Made by a program: the position numbers and the translations under genes. 21,434 bases of DNA from Solibacillus sp045640265 (GTDB lineage Bacteria > Bacillota > Bacilli > Bacillales_A > Planococcaceae): positions 1-21,434 of the forward strand of contig JAZUES010000056.1 in NCBI GenBank assembly GCA_045640265.1, in the 5' to 3' direction. Below are positions 1 to 6,098 of this stretch, piece by piece. Each line of letters begins with the position of its first letter. Positions within the stretch are counted from its first letter, which is position 1. The notes under the pieces were generated by a model, which was not told where the DNA came from, ran no database searches, and saw only the letters and a program-made list of their open reading frames with translations.

Positions 1-583
1 AGTGTGTCATGGAAAACGCTATAACCGTGAGACATTAGAAGTGAAATATAAAGAGAAGAACATTGCGGATATTTTGGATATGACCGTGGAAGATGCACTT
101 GAGTTTTTCGGCAACTTACCAAGAATCCAACGTAAACTTCAAACGATTGTGGATGTTGGACTTGGCTATGTGAAGCTTGGGCAACCTGCCACAACGCTTT
201 CAGGTGGTGAGGCGCAGCGTGTGAAACTGGCTTCCGAACTACATCGCCGCTCAAACGGTAAGTCATTCTACATTTTAGACGAACCGACAACAGGTCTTCA
301 TACAGATGATATTGCTCGCCTACTGCTTGTACTACAGCGTTTAGTAGAAAATGGAGAGACCGTACTTGTGATTGAGCATAATTTAGATGTCATTAAAACC
401 GTCGATCATATTATCGATTTAGGTCCTGAAGGTGGCGATGGCGGTGGTACGATTTTAGCAACAGGTACGCCAGAACAAATCGCCGAAGTGAAGGAAAGCT
501 ATACGGGTTATTATTTAAAACCAATTTTAGCGCGGGACCGTGAGCGAATGGCGGCAAAAATTGATGCCGCAATATCAAAATAA
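1..583 (+). CDS. uvrA: UvrA, excinuclease ABC subunit A, C-terminal part (5' end outside window)
   Basis: This is the C-terminal fifth of UvrA, the damage-recognition ATPase of nucleotide excision repair, which acts in the cytoplasm with UvrB and UvrC. The reading frame is open at the left edge (first full codon at base 2) and about 193 residues are visible. It begins inside the C-terminal zinc-finger region (VCHGKRYNRET). It then shows the second ABC signature LSGGEAQRVKLA, the Walker B stretch FYILDEPTTGLH, and the H-loop VIEHNLDV. The end GGDGGGTILATGTPEQIAE is also typical of the family. There is no sign of decay. The stop at 581-583 is followed by only 42 bases before the hairpin that probably ends transcription. 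uvrB would be expected upstream. Identification is near certain. Confidence 0.97.
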   Translation, partial: VCHGKRYNRETLEVKYKEKNIADILDMTVEDALEFFGNLPRIQRKLQTIVDVGLGYVKLGQPATTLSGGEAQRVKLASELHRRSNGKSFYILDEPTTGLHTDDIARLLLVLQRLVENGETVLVIEHNLDVIKTVDHIIDLGPEGGDGGGTILATGTPEQIAEVKESYTGYYLKPILARDRERMAAKIDAAISK

Positions 584-615
584 CTTGATTGATTTATAAA
601 ATTTGAGAGCTTAAA

Positions 616-644
616 TGAAACTTTTATTCCTCCTTCCTCGTATA
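616..644 (+). promoter_or_regulatory. Sigma-W-type (ECF) promoter for the YvlB/LiaX-like gene
   Basis: TGAAAC at 616-621 and CGTATA at 639-644 are separated by 17 bases. This matches the extracytoplasmic-function sigma-W pattern of Bacillus (TGAAAC, 16-17 bases, CGTA). The downstream gene resembles YvlB, and the yvl operon of B. subtilis is a known sigma-W target, so motif and context agree. Transcription would start near 651-653. A TATAAT at 641-646 overlaps the -10 but has no matching -35 for sigma-A. Confidence 0.72.
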
Positions 645-674
645 ATAAACAGATACGAAGAGGGAGGAATTTTT
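626..674 (+). terminator. Hairpin plus T-run after uvrA, overlapping promoter and RBS of the next gene
   Basis: The arms are 626-643 and 653-670. They form an 18-position stem with one G-U pair and one C-A mismatch around a 9-base loop, and T residues run from 670 to 674. The shape fits an intrinsic terminator for transcripts arriving from uvrA. The right arm contains the ribosome binding site GGGAGG (662-667) of the gene starting at 677, and the left arm contains much of the sigma-W promoter spacer and -10. Confidence 0.65.
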
Positions 675-676
675 AC

Positions 677-1906
677 ATGCAAAATGAACGCAAACGAATT
701 TTACAATTAGTCGAAAACGGTGTTATTTCAGCAGAAGAAGCGATTGGTTTATTAGAAAAGCTATCGACACAAAAGGAATCCACTCCATCGCCAGTTATGC
801 CATCTATGAGTGAAACAAAGCAAGAAGAACCAACTCAAGCAGAAGAAGCGCATAAAGCGGAACCAATAAATGAAGAACAAGACAAGAAACAAAAAACAAC
901 AGGTTTTGAAGATATATTCGGCAAAGCATTTAATGATAAAGATATTAACAAAAAAGTGGACGAGTTTATGAATGATTTAAAGTCAGACTTATCGCAGTTC
1001 AGTACACGTATGGCGGGCCTTGTTAGCTCTACTATTTCGAAGTTAAAAGACTTGGATATGGATACGCCATTTGGTGAAAAGGTTGAATTTACGAAAACAC
1101 TTGCTTATCCAGCAGAAGCTGTAAGAGGCATTGAGCTCGATATTGCGAATGGTAAAGTGGACGTTGTAAAAGCAACAGATAACTTAGTAACCGTTGATAT
1201 TAAAGTGAAAACACAGATGAAAGGTACGGAAGCAGCAACAGCTGAACAGGTAACGGACGGATTAGTATCGTTGACTGATAGTAAGTTATTTGTACAATCA
1301 ACAAATAAATTTACACAAGTAAAAGTGCAAATTGCTATTCCAGAAAAGCATTATGATGTATTTATAGCACGCTTATTAAATGGTGGTGTATCGATTGAAA
1401 ATATCGATGCAAAGTTAATTAAGGCGAAAACGTATAACGGAATTATTCGCTTAGAGCATGCAATATTTGATCATGCAGAGCTTCAAACAAGTAATGGTGC
1501 AGTGGAAGCGCGCGCTATTAAAGGTGATGACCTAGAAGTAGAAACAGTGAATGGCCGCATTTATATCGATGGGGATTTAAAAGAAGTAGAAGCGGAATCA
1601 GTGAACGGCCATGTTGTCGTAACGACTTCGAGCGCTGATGCACATAAAGTAAAAGCACGTGCAATTGCAGGTTCAGTCGAGTTGTACGTACCGAAAAATG
1701 TTGCGTTAGATGGACAAATTTTCTCAAACTTTGGCAAAGCAGACGTTGGATTAAGTGATGTCCATGTATATGAGGAAGAAGAACAGTTTTTATTGAAATC
1801 GGTTCGCTTTAATAAAGAACTAGAAGGCGCGAAACTATTAAAATTAGTTGGCGAATCAAGAACAGGTACGGTGTTAGTTCGTTATACGACACAAGAAGCG
1901 AAATAA
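677..1906 (+). CDS. DUF4097 envelope-stress protein of the YvlB/LiaX type
   Basis: This 409-residue protein has three visible parts. Residues 1-30 form a short helical module (RKRILQLVENGVISAEEAIGLLEKL) like the N-terminus of B. subtilis YvlB and enterococcal LiaX. Residues 31-75 are a charged, low-complexity linker. From about 130 onward there is a beta-rich DUF4097 domain with regularly spaced Asn-Gly turns (NGKVDVV, NGGVSIE, NGIIRLE, NGAVEAR, NGRIYID, NGHVVV), as expected for a beta-helix. No signal peptide or membrane segment is visible. LiaX is an envelope sentinel that controls the LiaFSR response to daptomycin and antimicrobial peptides; whether this protein does the same is inference. 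The start is ATG with GGGAGG nine bases upstream. The gene stands alone between terminators, without the PspC-like partner (yvlC) of the B. subtilis operon. The sigma-W-type promoter fits an envelope-stress role. Confidence 0.85.
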   Translation: MQNERKRILQLVENGVISAEEAIGLLEKLSTQKESTPSPVMPSMSETKQEEPTQAEEAHKAEPINEEQDKKQKTTGFEDIFGKAFNDKDINKKVDEFMNDLKSDLSQFSTRMAGLVSSTISKLKDLDMDTPFGEKVEFTKTLAYPAEAVRGIELDIANGKVDVVKATDNLVTVDIKVKTQMKGTEAATAEQVTDGLVSLTDSKLFVQSTNKFTQVKVQIAIPEKHYDVFIARLLNGGVSIENIDAKLIKAKTYNGIIRLEHAIFDHAELQTSNGAVEARAIKGDDLEVETVNGRIYIDGDLKEVEAESVNGHVVVTTSSADAHKVKARAIAGSVELYVPKNVALDGQIFSNFGKADVGLSDVHVYEEEEQFLLKSVRFNKELEGAKLLKLVGESRTGTVLVRYTTQEAK

Positions 1907-1920
1907 GGTAATACAAGGTG

Positions 1921-1963
1921 AGCACTATTTTTAGAGAAATCCCTCTAAAAATAGTGCTTTTTT
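1921..1963 (+). terminator. Intrinsic terminator of the YvlB/LiaX-like gene
   Basis: Perfect 16-base arms at 1921-1936 and 1943-1958 close a 6-base loop and are followed by T residues at 1958-1963. It lies 15 bases after the stop codon. Confidence 0.93.
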
Positions 1964-2182
1964 GTTTATTCATAAAGTAGTTGAAAAGGGTTTCTGTTTA
2001 TTTTGTCGAATAATAAAAAATGATGGAAATATTTTGTTATATTAAAAAAGCATTAAAATTTGATGATTAGATTACGAAATAGGATTATATTAAGGGATTT
2101 AATGGTAAAATAACAGTCGTAAAAGGGCTAATTATAATTGTAAAATAAGGTGAGCGCAGGGGAAAGAGGAGGAACGAAGACT

Positions 2183-2227
2183 GTGCTTACAATGAAAAGA
2201 AAATGTAATAAAAATGCAGATTTTTAA
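2183..2227 (+). CDS. Possible 14-codon leader or remnant of a lost gene
   Basis: A GTG codon at 2183 lies 10 bases after a perfect AGGAGG (2167-2172) and opens a 14-codon frame, rich in Lys and Asn, that ends at TAA 2225-2227. It lies just upstream of the likely ftsE promoter, so it would need its own promoter, and none is clear. It could be a leader peptide, the decayed start of a lost gene, or chance. B. subtilis has the cytochrome gene cccB before ftsE, as I recall, but these residues do not resemble it. Confidence 0.2.
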   Translation: MLTMKRKCNKNADF

Positions 2228-2228
2228 A

Positions 2229-2237
2229 TGCTATAAT
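2229..2237 (+). promoter_or_regulatory. Extended -10 promoter before ftsE
   Basis: TGC followed by a perfect TATAAT (2232-2237) is a full extended -10 element for sigma-A. No good -35 lies 16-18 bases upstream (TAAAAA at the 17-base position). The TATAAT is 51 bases before the ftsE start and is the best candidate to drive ftsE-ftsX-M23. Confidence 0.55.
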
Positions 2238-2288
2238 AAGAAGACTGAATACAAAAATTTAAAAGATAGAACTTAGGTGGTTTCGTTA

Positions 2289-2975
2289 ATGATTCAAATG
2301 AATAATGTAGTCAAGAAGTATCCTAATGGTGTCGTCGCAGCGAACGGGATTACTATCGAAATAAAAAAAGGCGAATTCGTGTATGTGGTAGGTCCGAGTG
2401 GTGCAGGTAAATCGACATTTATCAAATTAATGTACCGTGAGGAAAAACCGACTTCAGGCGATGTTTTAATTAATAACATTAATTTAAGAACGCTGAAAAA
2501 TAGTCGCGTTCCTTATTTACGTCGTCAGCTTGGCGTTGTGTTCCAAGACTTTAAATTATTACCGCGCTTAACGGTATATGAAAATGTCGCATTTGCGATG
2601 GAAGTTATTGAGGAACAACCGAAAGTGATTCGTAAACGTGTTATGGAAGTATTAGATTTAGTTGGATTAAAACATAAAGTACGTATGCTCCCAAATGAAC
2701 TATCAGGTGGGGAACAGCAACGTGTGGCAATTGCCCGTTCTATTGTAAACCGTCCAAAGGTAATGATCGCGGACGAGCCTACAGGAAACTTAGATCCCGA
2801 GACATCGTGGGAAATTATGAATATTTTTGAAGAAATTAATCGTCAAGGTACGACGATTGTAATGGCAACACATAACCGCGAAATCGTAAATACGATTCGC
2901 AAACGCGTTATCGCAATTGAAGGCGGTATGATTGTCCGTGATGAATACGGAGGTGACTACGGCTATGAAGGGTAG
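2289..2975 (+). CDS. ftsE: FtsE, cell-division ABC-type ATPase
   Basis: FtsE is the cytoplasmic ATPase of the FtsEX complex, which passes a signal across the membrane to switch on peptidoglycan hydrolases. The 228 residues carry Walker A GPSGAGKST (Lys41), a Q-loop in VVFQDFKLLP, the signature LSGGEQQRVAIARS, Walker B VMIADEPTGNLD (Asp162, Glu163) and the H-loop in MATHNREIV. VFQDFKLLP and the REEKPTSG stretch are typical of FtsE. I chose ATG 2289 because AGGTGG (2275-2280) lies eight bases upstream and the protein then begins MIQMNNVV, as in other Bacillales. The in-frame GTG at 2277 lies inside that ribosome binding site. The end overlaps ftsX by 11 bases, so translation is probably coupled. 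Confidence 0.97.
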   Translation: MIQMNNVVKKYPNGVVAANGITIEIKKGEFVYVVGPSGAGKSTFIKLMYREEKPTSGDVLINNINLRTLKNSRVPYLRRQLGVVFQDFKLLPRLTVYENVAFAMEVIEEQPKVIRKRVMEVLDLVGLKHKVRMLPNELSGGEQQRVAIARSIVNRPKVMIADEPTGNLDPETSWEIMNIFEEINRQGTTIVMATHNREIVNTIRKRVIAIEGGMIVRDEYGGDYGYEG

Positions 2976-3861
2976 AACAATTGCGCGTCATTTTAGAGAG
3001 AGTTTTAAATCATTAGGTCGTAATAGCTGGATGACGATTGCATCCGTTAGTGCTGTAACCGTTACATTATTATTAGTTGGTGTTTTTTCAGTCATTATGC
3101 TGAACTTAAACAAAGTGGCAAATGACTTAGAAAATGACGTTGAAATCCGCGTCATGATTGACTTAATTGCCGACGAGGCAGAAATGAAAACAACAGAAAA
3201 TCATTTAATCAATTCTATTAAAGGCTTACCAGATGTTGAGGAAGTTACATATTCGTCAAAAGAAGCTGAATTAAATAAGTTAATTAAAGATTTTGGTGAT
3301 GAATTAAGTTTATTTGAACAAAATAATCCACTTTATAATGTGCTTTATGTAAAAGCAAAAGATCCGCTACAAACAGCTGAAGTTGCGAAAAAAATTGATA
3401 GTCTCGATCACACAAAAGAAGTAGTCTATGGTGAAGGTAAAGTTGAAAAACTATTTCACTTCTTAGAAATTGCTCGAAATGTCGGGCTCGTATTAATTTT
3501 AGGTTTATTATTTACAGCGATGTTCCTAATTTCGAACACCATTCGTATTACAATTATCGCCCGTAGAGATGAAATTGAAATTATGAAGCTTGTTGGGGCA
3601 ACGAATTCATTTGTTCGAATTCCATTCTTATTAGAAGGAATGTGGCTTGGAATCGTGGGTTCCATTATTCCAATAACTGTCGTAACAATTGCTTATTACA
3701 ATATTTATGATTTATTAGCACCGCGTTTAAAAGGTGAGCTTTTCCAACTATTACATGTGACGCCTCTTATGTACCAAGTAAACGGATTAATCATGTTAAT
3801 CGGTATTGTCATCGGCGTATGGGGAAGTTTCATGTCCGTACGTAAGTTTTTAAAAGTATAA
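2965..3861 (+). CDS. ftsX: FtsX, membrane subunit of the FtsEX complex
   Basis: This is a 298-residue integral membrane partner of FtsE. A short cytoplasmic N-terminus with the conserved HFRESFKSLGRNSWMT leads into a first membrane helix (about 25-47). An extracytoplasmic domain follows (about 50-165), which in FtsX binds the hydrolase or its activator. Three more membrane helices come after it (about 170-195, 220-245 and 265-290), and the EIEIMKLVGAT loop contacts the ATPase. The start ATG 2965 lies inside the end of ftsE with GGAGGTG (2949-2955) nine bases upstream. Earlier in-frame starts would add residues that other FtsX proteins lack. The length agrees with B. subtilis FtsX (about 296). 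The likely client is encoded 58 bases downstream with no terminator between. Confidence 0.96.
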   Translation: MKGRTIARHFRESFKSLGRNSWMTIASVSAVTVTLLLVGVFSVIMLNLNKVANDLENDVEIRVMIDLIADEAEMKTTENHLINSIKGLPDVEEVTYSSKEAELNKLIKDFGDELSLFEQNNPLYNVLYVKAKDPLQTAEVAKKIDSLDHTKEVVYGEGKVEKLFHFLEIARNVGLVLILGLLFTAMFLISNTIRITIIARRDEIEIMKLVGATNSFVRIPFLLEGMWLGIVGSIIPITVVTIAYYNIYDLLAPRLKGELFQLLHVTPLMYQVNGLIMLIGIVIGVWGSFMSVRKFLKV

Positions 3862-3919
3862 TACTAGCAAATAGACATCATAGAGAGACAAGAAGAATGC
3901 GTTTAGGGGGAAAATAGTT

Positions 3920-5221
3920 TTGAAGAAGCTAAGCACGCATGTCTATAAAATCGTTGCCGCTTTATTGGCACTAACATTAGTTGTACAAATGCCAGCAGCA
4001 TATGCATCAACTTTAAGTGATTTGAAAAAAGAACGCAGTCAGCTTGATGCAGAGAAAAAAGCGTTAAAAGAATCATTATCACAAAAGCAAAGTGAAATTA
4101 AGACAAACCAAAGCCGCCAAGAACAAATCATTGCGCAACTAGAACAAATTGGTGCAAAAATAAATGCAACGAATCAAGACATTGAATTAGTGTCAATCGA
4201 TATTGAAATAGCGAATGAGGAAATTTCCGAGTTAGAAAACAATATTGCTGCGCTAAAAAAGAAAATCGAAGAGCGTGATGCACTGTTAGAAGAGCGTGCT
4301 CGTGCGATTCAAACAGGTGGTGCCGTTAGCTATGTCGACGTATTATTAGGCGCCAATAGCTTCGTTGACTTTATCGACCGTTTCTCAGCGGTCAATACGT
4401 TAATGGAAGCGGACCGTACAATTATGCGTGAGCAAAAAGAAGATAAAGAAAAATTAGAAGAACAAAAAGTCGAGCTTATTGCTAAAAAAGAAAAGCTTGA
4501 AGAGAACAAGGCAGAGCTTGAAAGACTAAAAGCTTCATTAAACCAACAAAAGCAAGAGAAAAATAAATTGGTTGACGAGTTAGAAGCTGAAGAAGCAAAA
4601 CTACATGCTCAAAAATCGCAAATTGAAGAGCATTATCATGATAAAGTTGAACTAAGCGAAGAATTAGAGAAAAAATTCCTTGCTGAACAACGTCGACTTG
4701 CAGAAGTGGCACGACAAAAGGCACTAGAAGCAGCGGCAGCGAAAAAGAAAAAGGCGAAGGCAAAAGCAAGTAGTTCAGCAGGCTCTGGTAAATTACCAAC
4801 TGTCGCAGCAGGTACTTGGACAAGACCAGCATCTGGACGCTTCTCATCAGGCTTCGGTGGTCGTGATATTGGACCAATCGGAAGTAAATATCACTTAGGT
4901 GTGGATATTGCCAATGCCATTGGTACACCAGTCGTTGCAGCAGCAGATGGCGTTGTATCTTATGTAGGTTCAATGAATGGTTACGGGAATGTCGTGATGG
5001 TGACACACTCGATTGAAGGACAAGTATTCACTACCGTATATGGTCACTTAAGTGGCTTTAATACAAGTGTTGGTACTGCCGTATCGAAAGGTCAGCAAAT
5101 TGCGCGAATGGGGAACACAGGGAACTCAACTGGTCCTCACGTACACTTTGAAATACACGTAGGAGAATGGAACGGAAAACGTACGAATGCCGTAAATCCA
5201 TTACGCTACATTTCACTTTAA
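3920..5221 (+). CDS. Secreted coiled-coil M23 peptidoglycan endopeptidase, probable FtsEX client
   Basis: This 433-residue secreted cell-wall hydrolase has the architecture of EnvC/PcsB-type FtsEX partners. Residues 1-29 are a signal peptide ending AYA-S. Residues 30-265 are a long coiled coil rich in Glu, Lys and Gln. Residues 266-300 are an Ala/Lys/Ser linker. Residues 305-433 are an M23 (LytM/LysM-peptidase) domain. All expected zinc and catalytic positions are present: His325 and Asp329 (HLGVD), His376 (YGHLS), and His407 and His409 (PHVHFE). The enzyme should therefore be active, unlike EnvC, whose domain is a non-catalytic activator. The start is TTG with AGGGGG nine bases upstream. It is the third gene of the ftsEX operon and ends before two hairpins. 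It likely cuts peptide cross-bridges during elongation or septation under FtsEX control; the partnership is inferred from gene order and the coiled coil. Confidence 0.92.
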   Translation: MKKLSTHVYKIVAALLALTLVVQMPAAYASTLSDLKKERSQLDAEKKALKESLSQKQSEIKTNQSRQEQIIAQLEQIGAKINATNQDIELVSIDIEIANEEISELENNIAALKKKIEERDALLEERARAIQTGGAVSYVDVLLGANSFVDFIDRFSAVNTLMEADRTIMREQKEDKEKLEEQKVELIAKKEKLEENKAELERLKASLNQQKQEKNKLVDELEAEEAKLHAQKSQIEEHYHDKVELSEELEKKFLAEQRRLAEVARQKALEAAAAKKKKAKAKASSSAGSGKLPTVAAGTWTRPASGRFSSGFGGRDIGPIGSKYHLGVDIANAIGTPVVAAADGVVSYVGSMNGYGNVVMVTHSIEGQVFTTVYGHLSGFNTSVGTAVSKGQQIARMGNTGNSTGPHVHFEIHVGEWNGKRTNAVNPLRYISL

Positions 5222-5232
5222 AACATGACAAC

Positions 5233-5272
5233 AAAGGGTCTGTCCGGAAAGTTATTTCTGGACAGACCCTTT
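5233..5272 (+). terminator. Strong hairpin after the M23 gene, with no T-run beyond the stem
   Basis: Arms 5233-5250 and 5255-5272 form an 18-base-pair stem with a single G-U pair and a GTTA loop, starting 12 bases after the stop. The right arm ends in TTT and is followed by GCGACA, so the usual T-run is missing. It may still act as a terminator or protect the 3' end of the mRNA. Confidence 0.6.
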
Positions 5273-5342
5273 GCGACAAGGATGGGAAGAATTTGTTCTG
5301 ACCACCACAGAAGCACCGCCTTAAGCGGATAACTCAAGTAAT

Positions 5343-5384
5343 GGATTGTCTCAAAATGTATATATTTTGGGACAATCTTTTTTT
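5343..5384 (+). terminator. Intrinsic terminator before the TlpA/ResA-like gene
   Basis: Arms 5343-5357 and 5364-5378 form a 15-pair stem with two G-U pairs around a 6-base loop, followed by seven T residues (5378-5384). It insulates the ftsEX operon from the next gene. Confidence 0.85.
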
Positions 5385-5413
5385 GCGTGAATAATTCCCT
5401 AATAGGTATGATA

Positions 5414-5422
5414 TGGTACTAT
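5414..5422 (+). promoter_or_regulatory. Extended -10 promoter before the TlpA/ResA-like gene
   Basis: TGG followed by TACTAT (5417-5422) forms an extended -10 element, 26 bases before the start codon and downstream of the terminator. No good -35 is seen. The 11-base string TATGGTACTAT recurs at 8947-8957 before the YhjE-like gene. Confidence 0.45.
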
Positions 5423-5448
5423 TAGATAAATGTGTGAGGTGTGAAAAT

Positions 5449-6024
5449 ATGAAAAAAAATATTGGAATCATCATTGTTTTAGTACTCGTCATTACGATGT
5501 TAGGAACATATATCAAAAAAGAAATTGATCGTAGCAATGCGATTGATGAACAAGCAAAAGGATATGAAGTAGCGTTAGGTGAACAAGTAGGTCTAGAAAA
5601 GAATCAACTCGCACCAGATTTTACGCTTTTTAATTTAGAAGATGAAGAAGTAACATTATCGGATTTACAAGGGAAACGAGTTGTACTTAATTTTTGGGCA
5701 ACCTGGTGTCCACCATGTGAAGCAGAAATGCCACATATGCAAAAGTATTATGATAAATACAGCGAAGAAGATAATGTCGAAATTATTGGCGTTAATTTAA
5801 CCTATGAAAGAGGAGAAAAAATAGAGCGTGTGGAACAATTTATACAAAGCTATAATATCAAGTTCCCCATTTTATTAGAGCTGGATAAATCAGTGGCAAG
5901 TCAGTATGAAATATTAACGATTCCGTCCACATTTATGATAGATACAGAAGGAAGGATTCAAAAGAATATTATTGGTCCACTTGATTTAGATGCGTTACGC
6001 GATAATGTGAAACAATTAAACTAA
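5449..6024 (+). CDS. Membrane-anchored thioredoxin-like protein, TlpA/ResA family
   Basis: This 191-residue extracytoplasmic thiol-disulfide oxidoreductase has one N-terminal membrane anchor (about residues 3-22). A thioredoxin/AhpC-TSA fold follows: the entry stretch APDFTLFNLEDEEVTLSDLQGK, the active site FWATWCPPCE (Cys87, Cys90), and the conserved Pro in TIPSTFMID. TlpA/ResA proteins reduce disulfides outside the membrane, for example in apocytochrome c (ResA) or spore-cortex enzymes (StoA). The CPPC pair and neighbours do not settle which substrate applies here. The start is ATG 5449 with GAGGTG (5436-5441) seven bases upstream; an in-frame ATG at 5413 would coincide with the promoter. 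It has its own promoter and probably runs into ctpB 74 bases downstream, with no terminator between. Its place between ftsEX and ctpB differs from B. subtilis as I recall it. Confidence 0.9.
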   Translation: MKKNIGIIIVLVLVITMLGTYIKKEIDRSNAIDEQAKGYEVALGEQVGLEKNQLAPDFTLFNLEDEEVTLSDLQGKRVVLNFWATWCPPCEAEMPHMQKYYDKYSEEDNVEIIGVNLTYERGEKIERVEQFIQSYNIKFPILLELDKSVASQYEILTIPSTFMIDTEGRIQKNIIGPLDLDALRDNVKQLN

Positions 6025-6047
6025 CCCAAATTTGATTCGACTTAGAA

Positions 6048-6076
6048 GTATGAAATTCTGCGAGCGTTCATAAATT
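6048..6076 (+). promoter_or_regulatory. Possible sporulation-type promoter before ctpB
   Basis: GTATG at 6048-6052 and CATAAATT at 6069-6076 are 16 bases apart. They partly match the late sporulation sigma-factor patterns (GTATG-like -35; CATA-rich -10 of sigma-E or sigma-G). CtpB acts in sporulation in B. subtilis, so such a promoter would make sense. The match is incomplete and could be chance in AT-rich DNA. Confidence 0.25.
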
Positions 6077-6098
6077 ACATTGAACGGGAGGGAAGTTT

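Larger units (their letters stand above)
1964..2276 (+). other. 313-base intergenic region before ftsE
   Basis: This is a very AT-rich stretch between a terminator and ftsE with no gene of normal size. It holds the extended -10 promoter at 2229-2237 and, at 2167-2172, a perfect AGGAGG ribosome binding site serving only a 14-codon reading frame. I see no further strong repeat or hairpin. Confidence 0.6.

Noticed and set aside
641..646. TATAAT as a housekeeping sigma-A promoter for the YvlB/LiaX-like gene
   Set aside because: No acceptable -35 is found at 16-18 bases (AAACTT at 17), while the same region matches the sigma-W pattern well and the gene family is a known sigma-W target.
2277..2288. 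GTG 2277 as the ftsE start
   Set aside because: The codon lies inside the AGGTGG ribosome binding site of ATG 2289, which gives the expected N-terminus.
4482..5006. A 174-codon open frame on the minus strand inside the M23 gene
   Set aside because: It lies wholly antisense to a strongly supported gene, has no ribosome binding site or recognisable domain, and its Leu/His/Gln-rich product is what antisense reading of a repetitive coiled coil gives.
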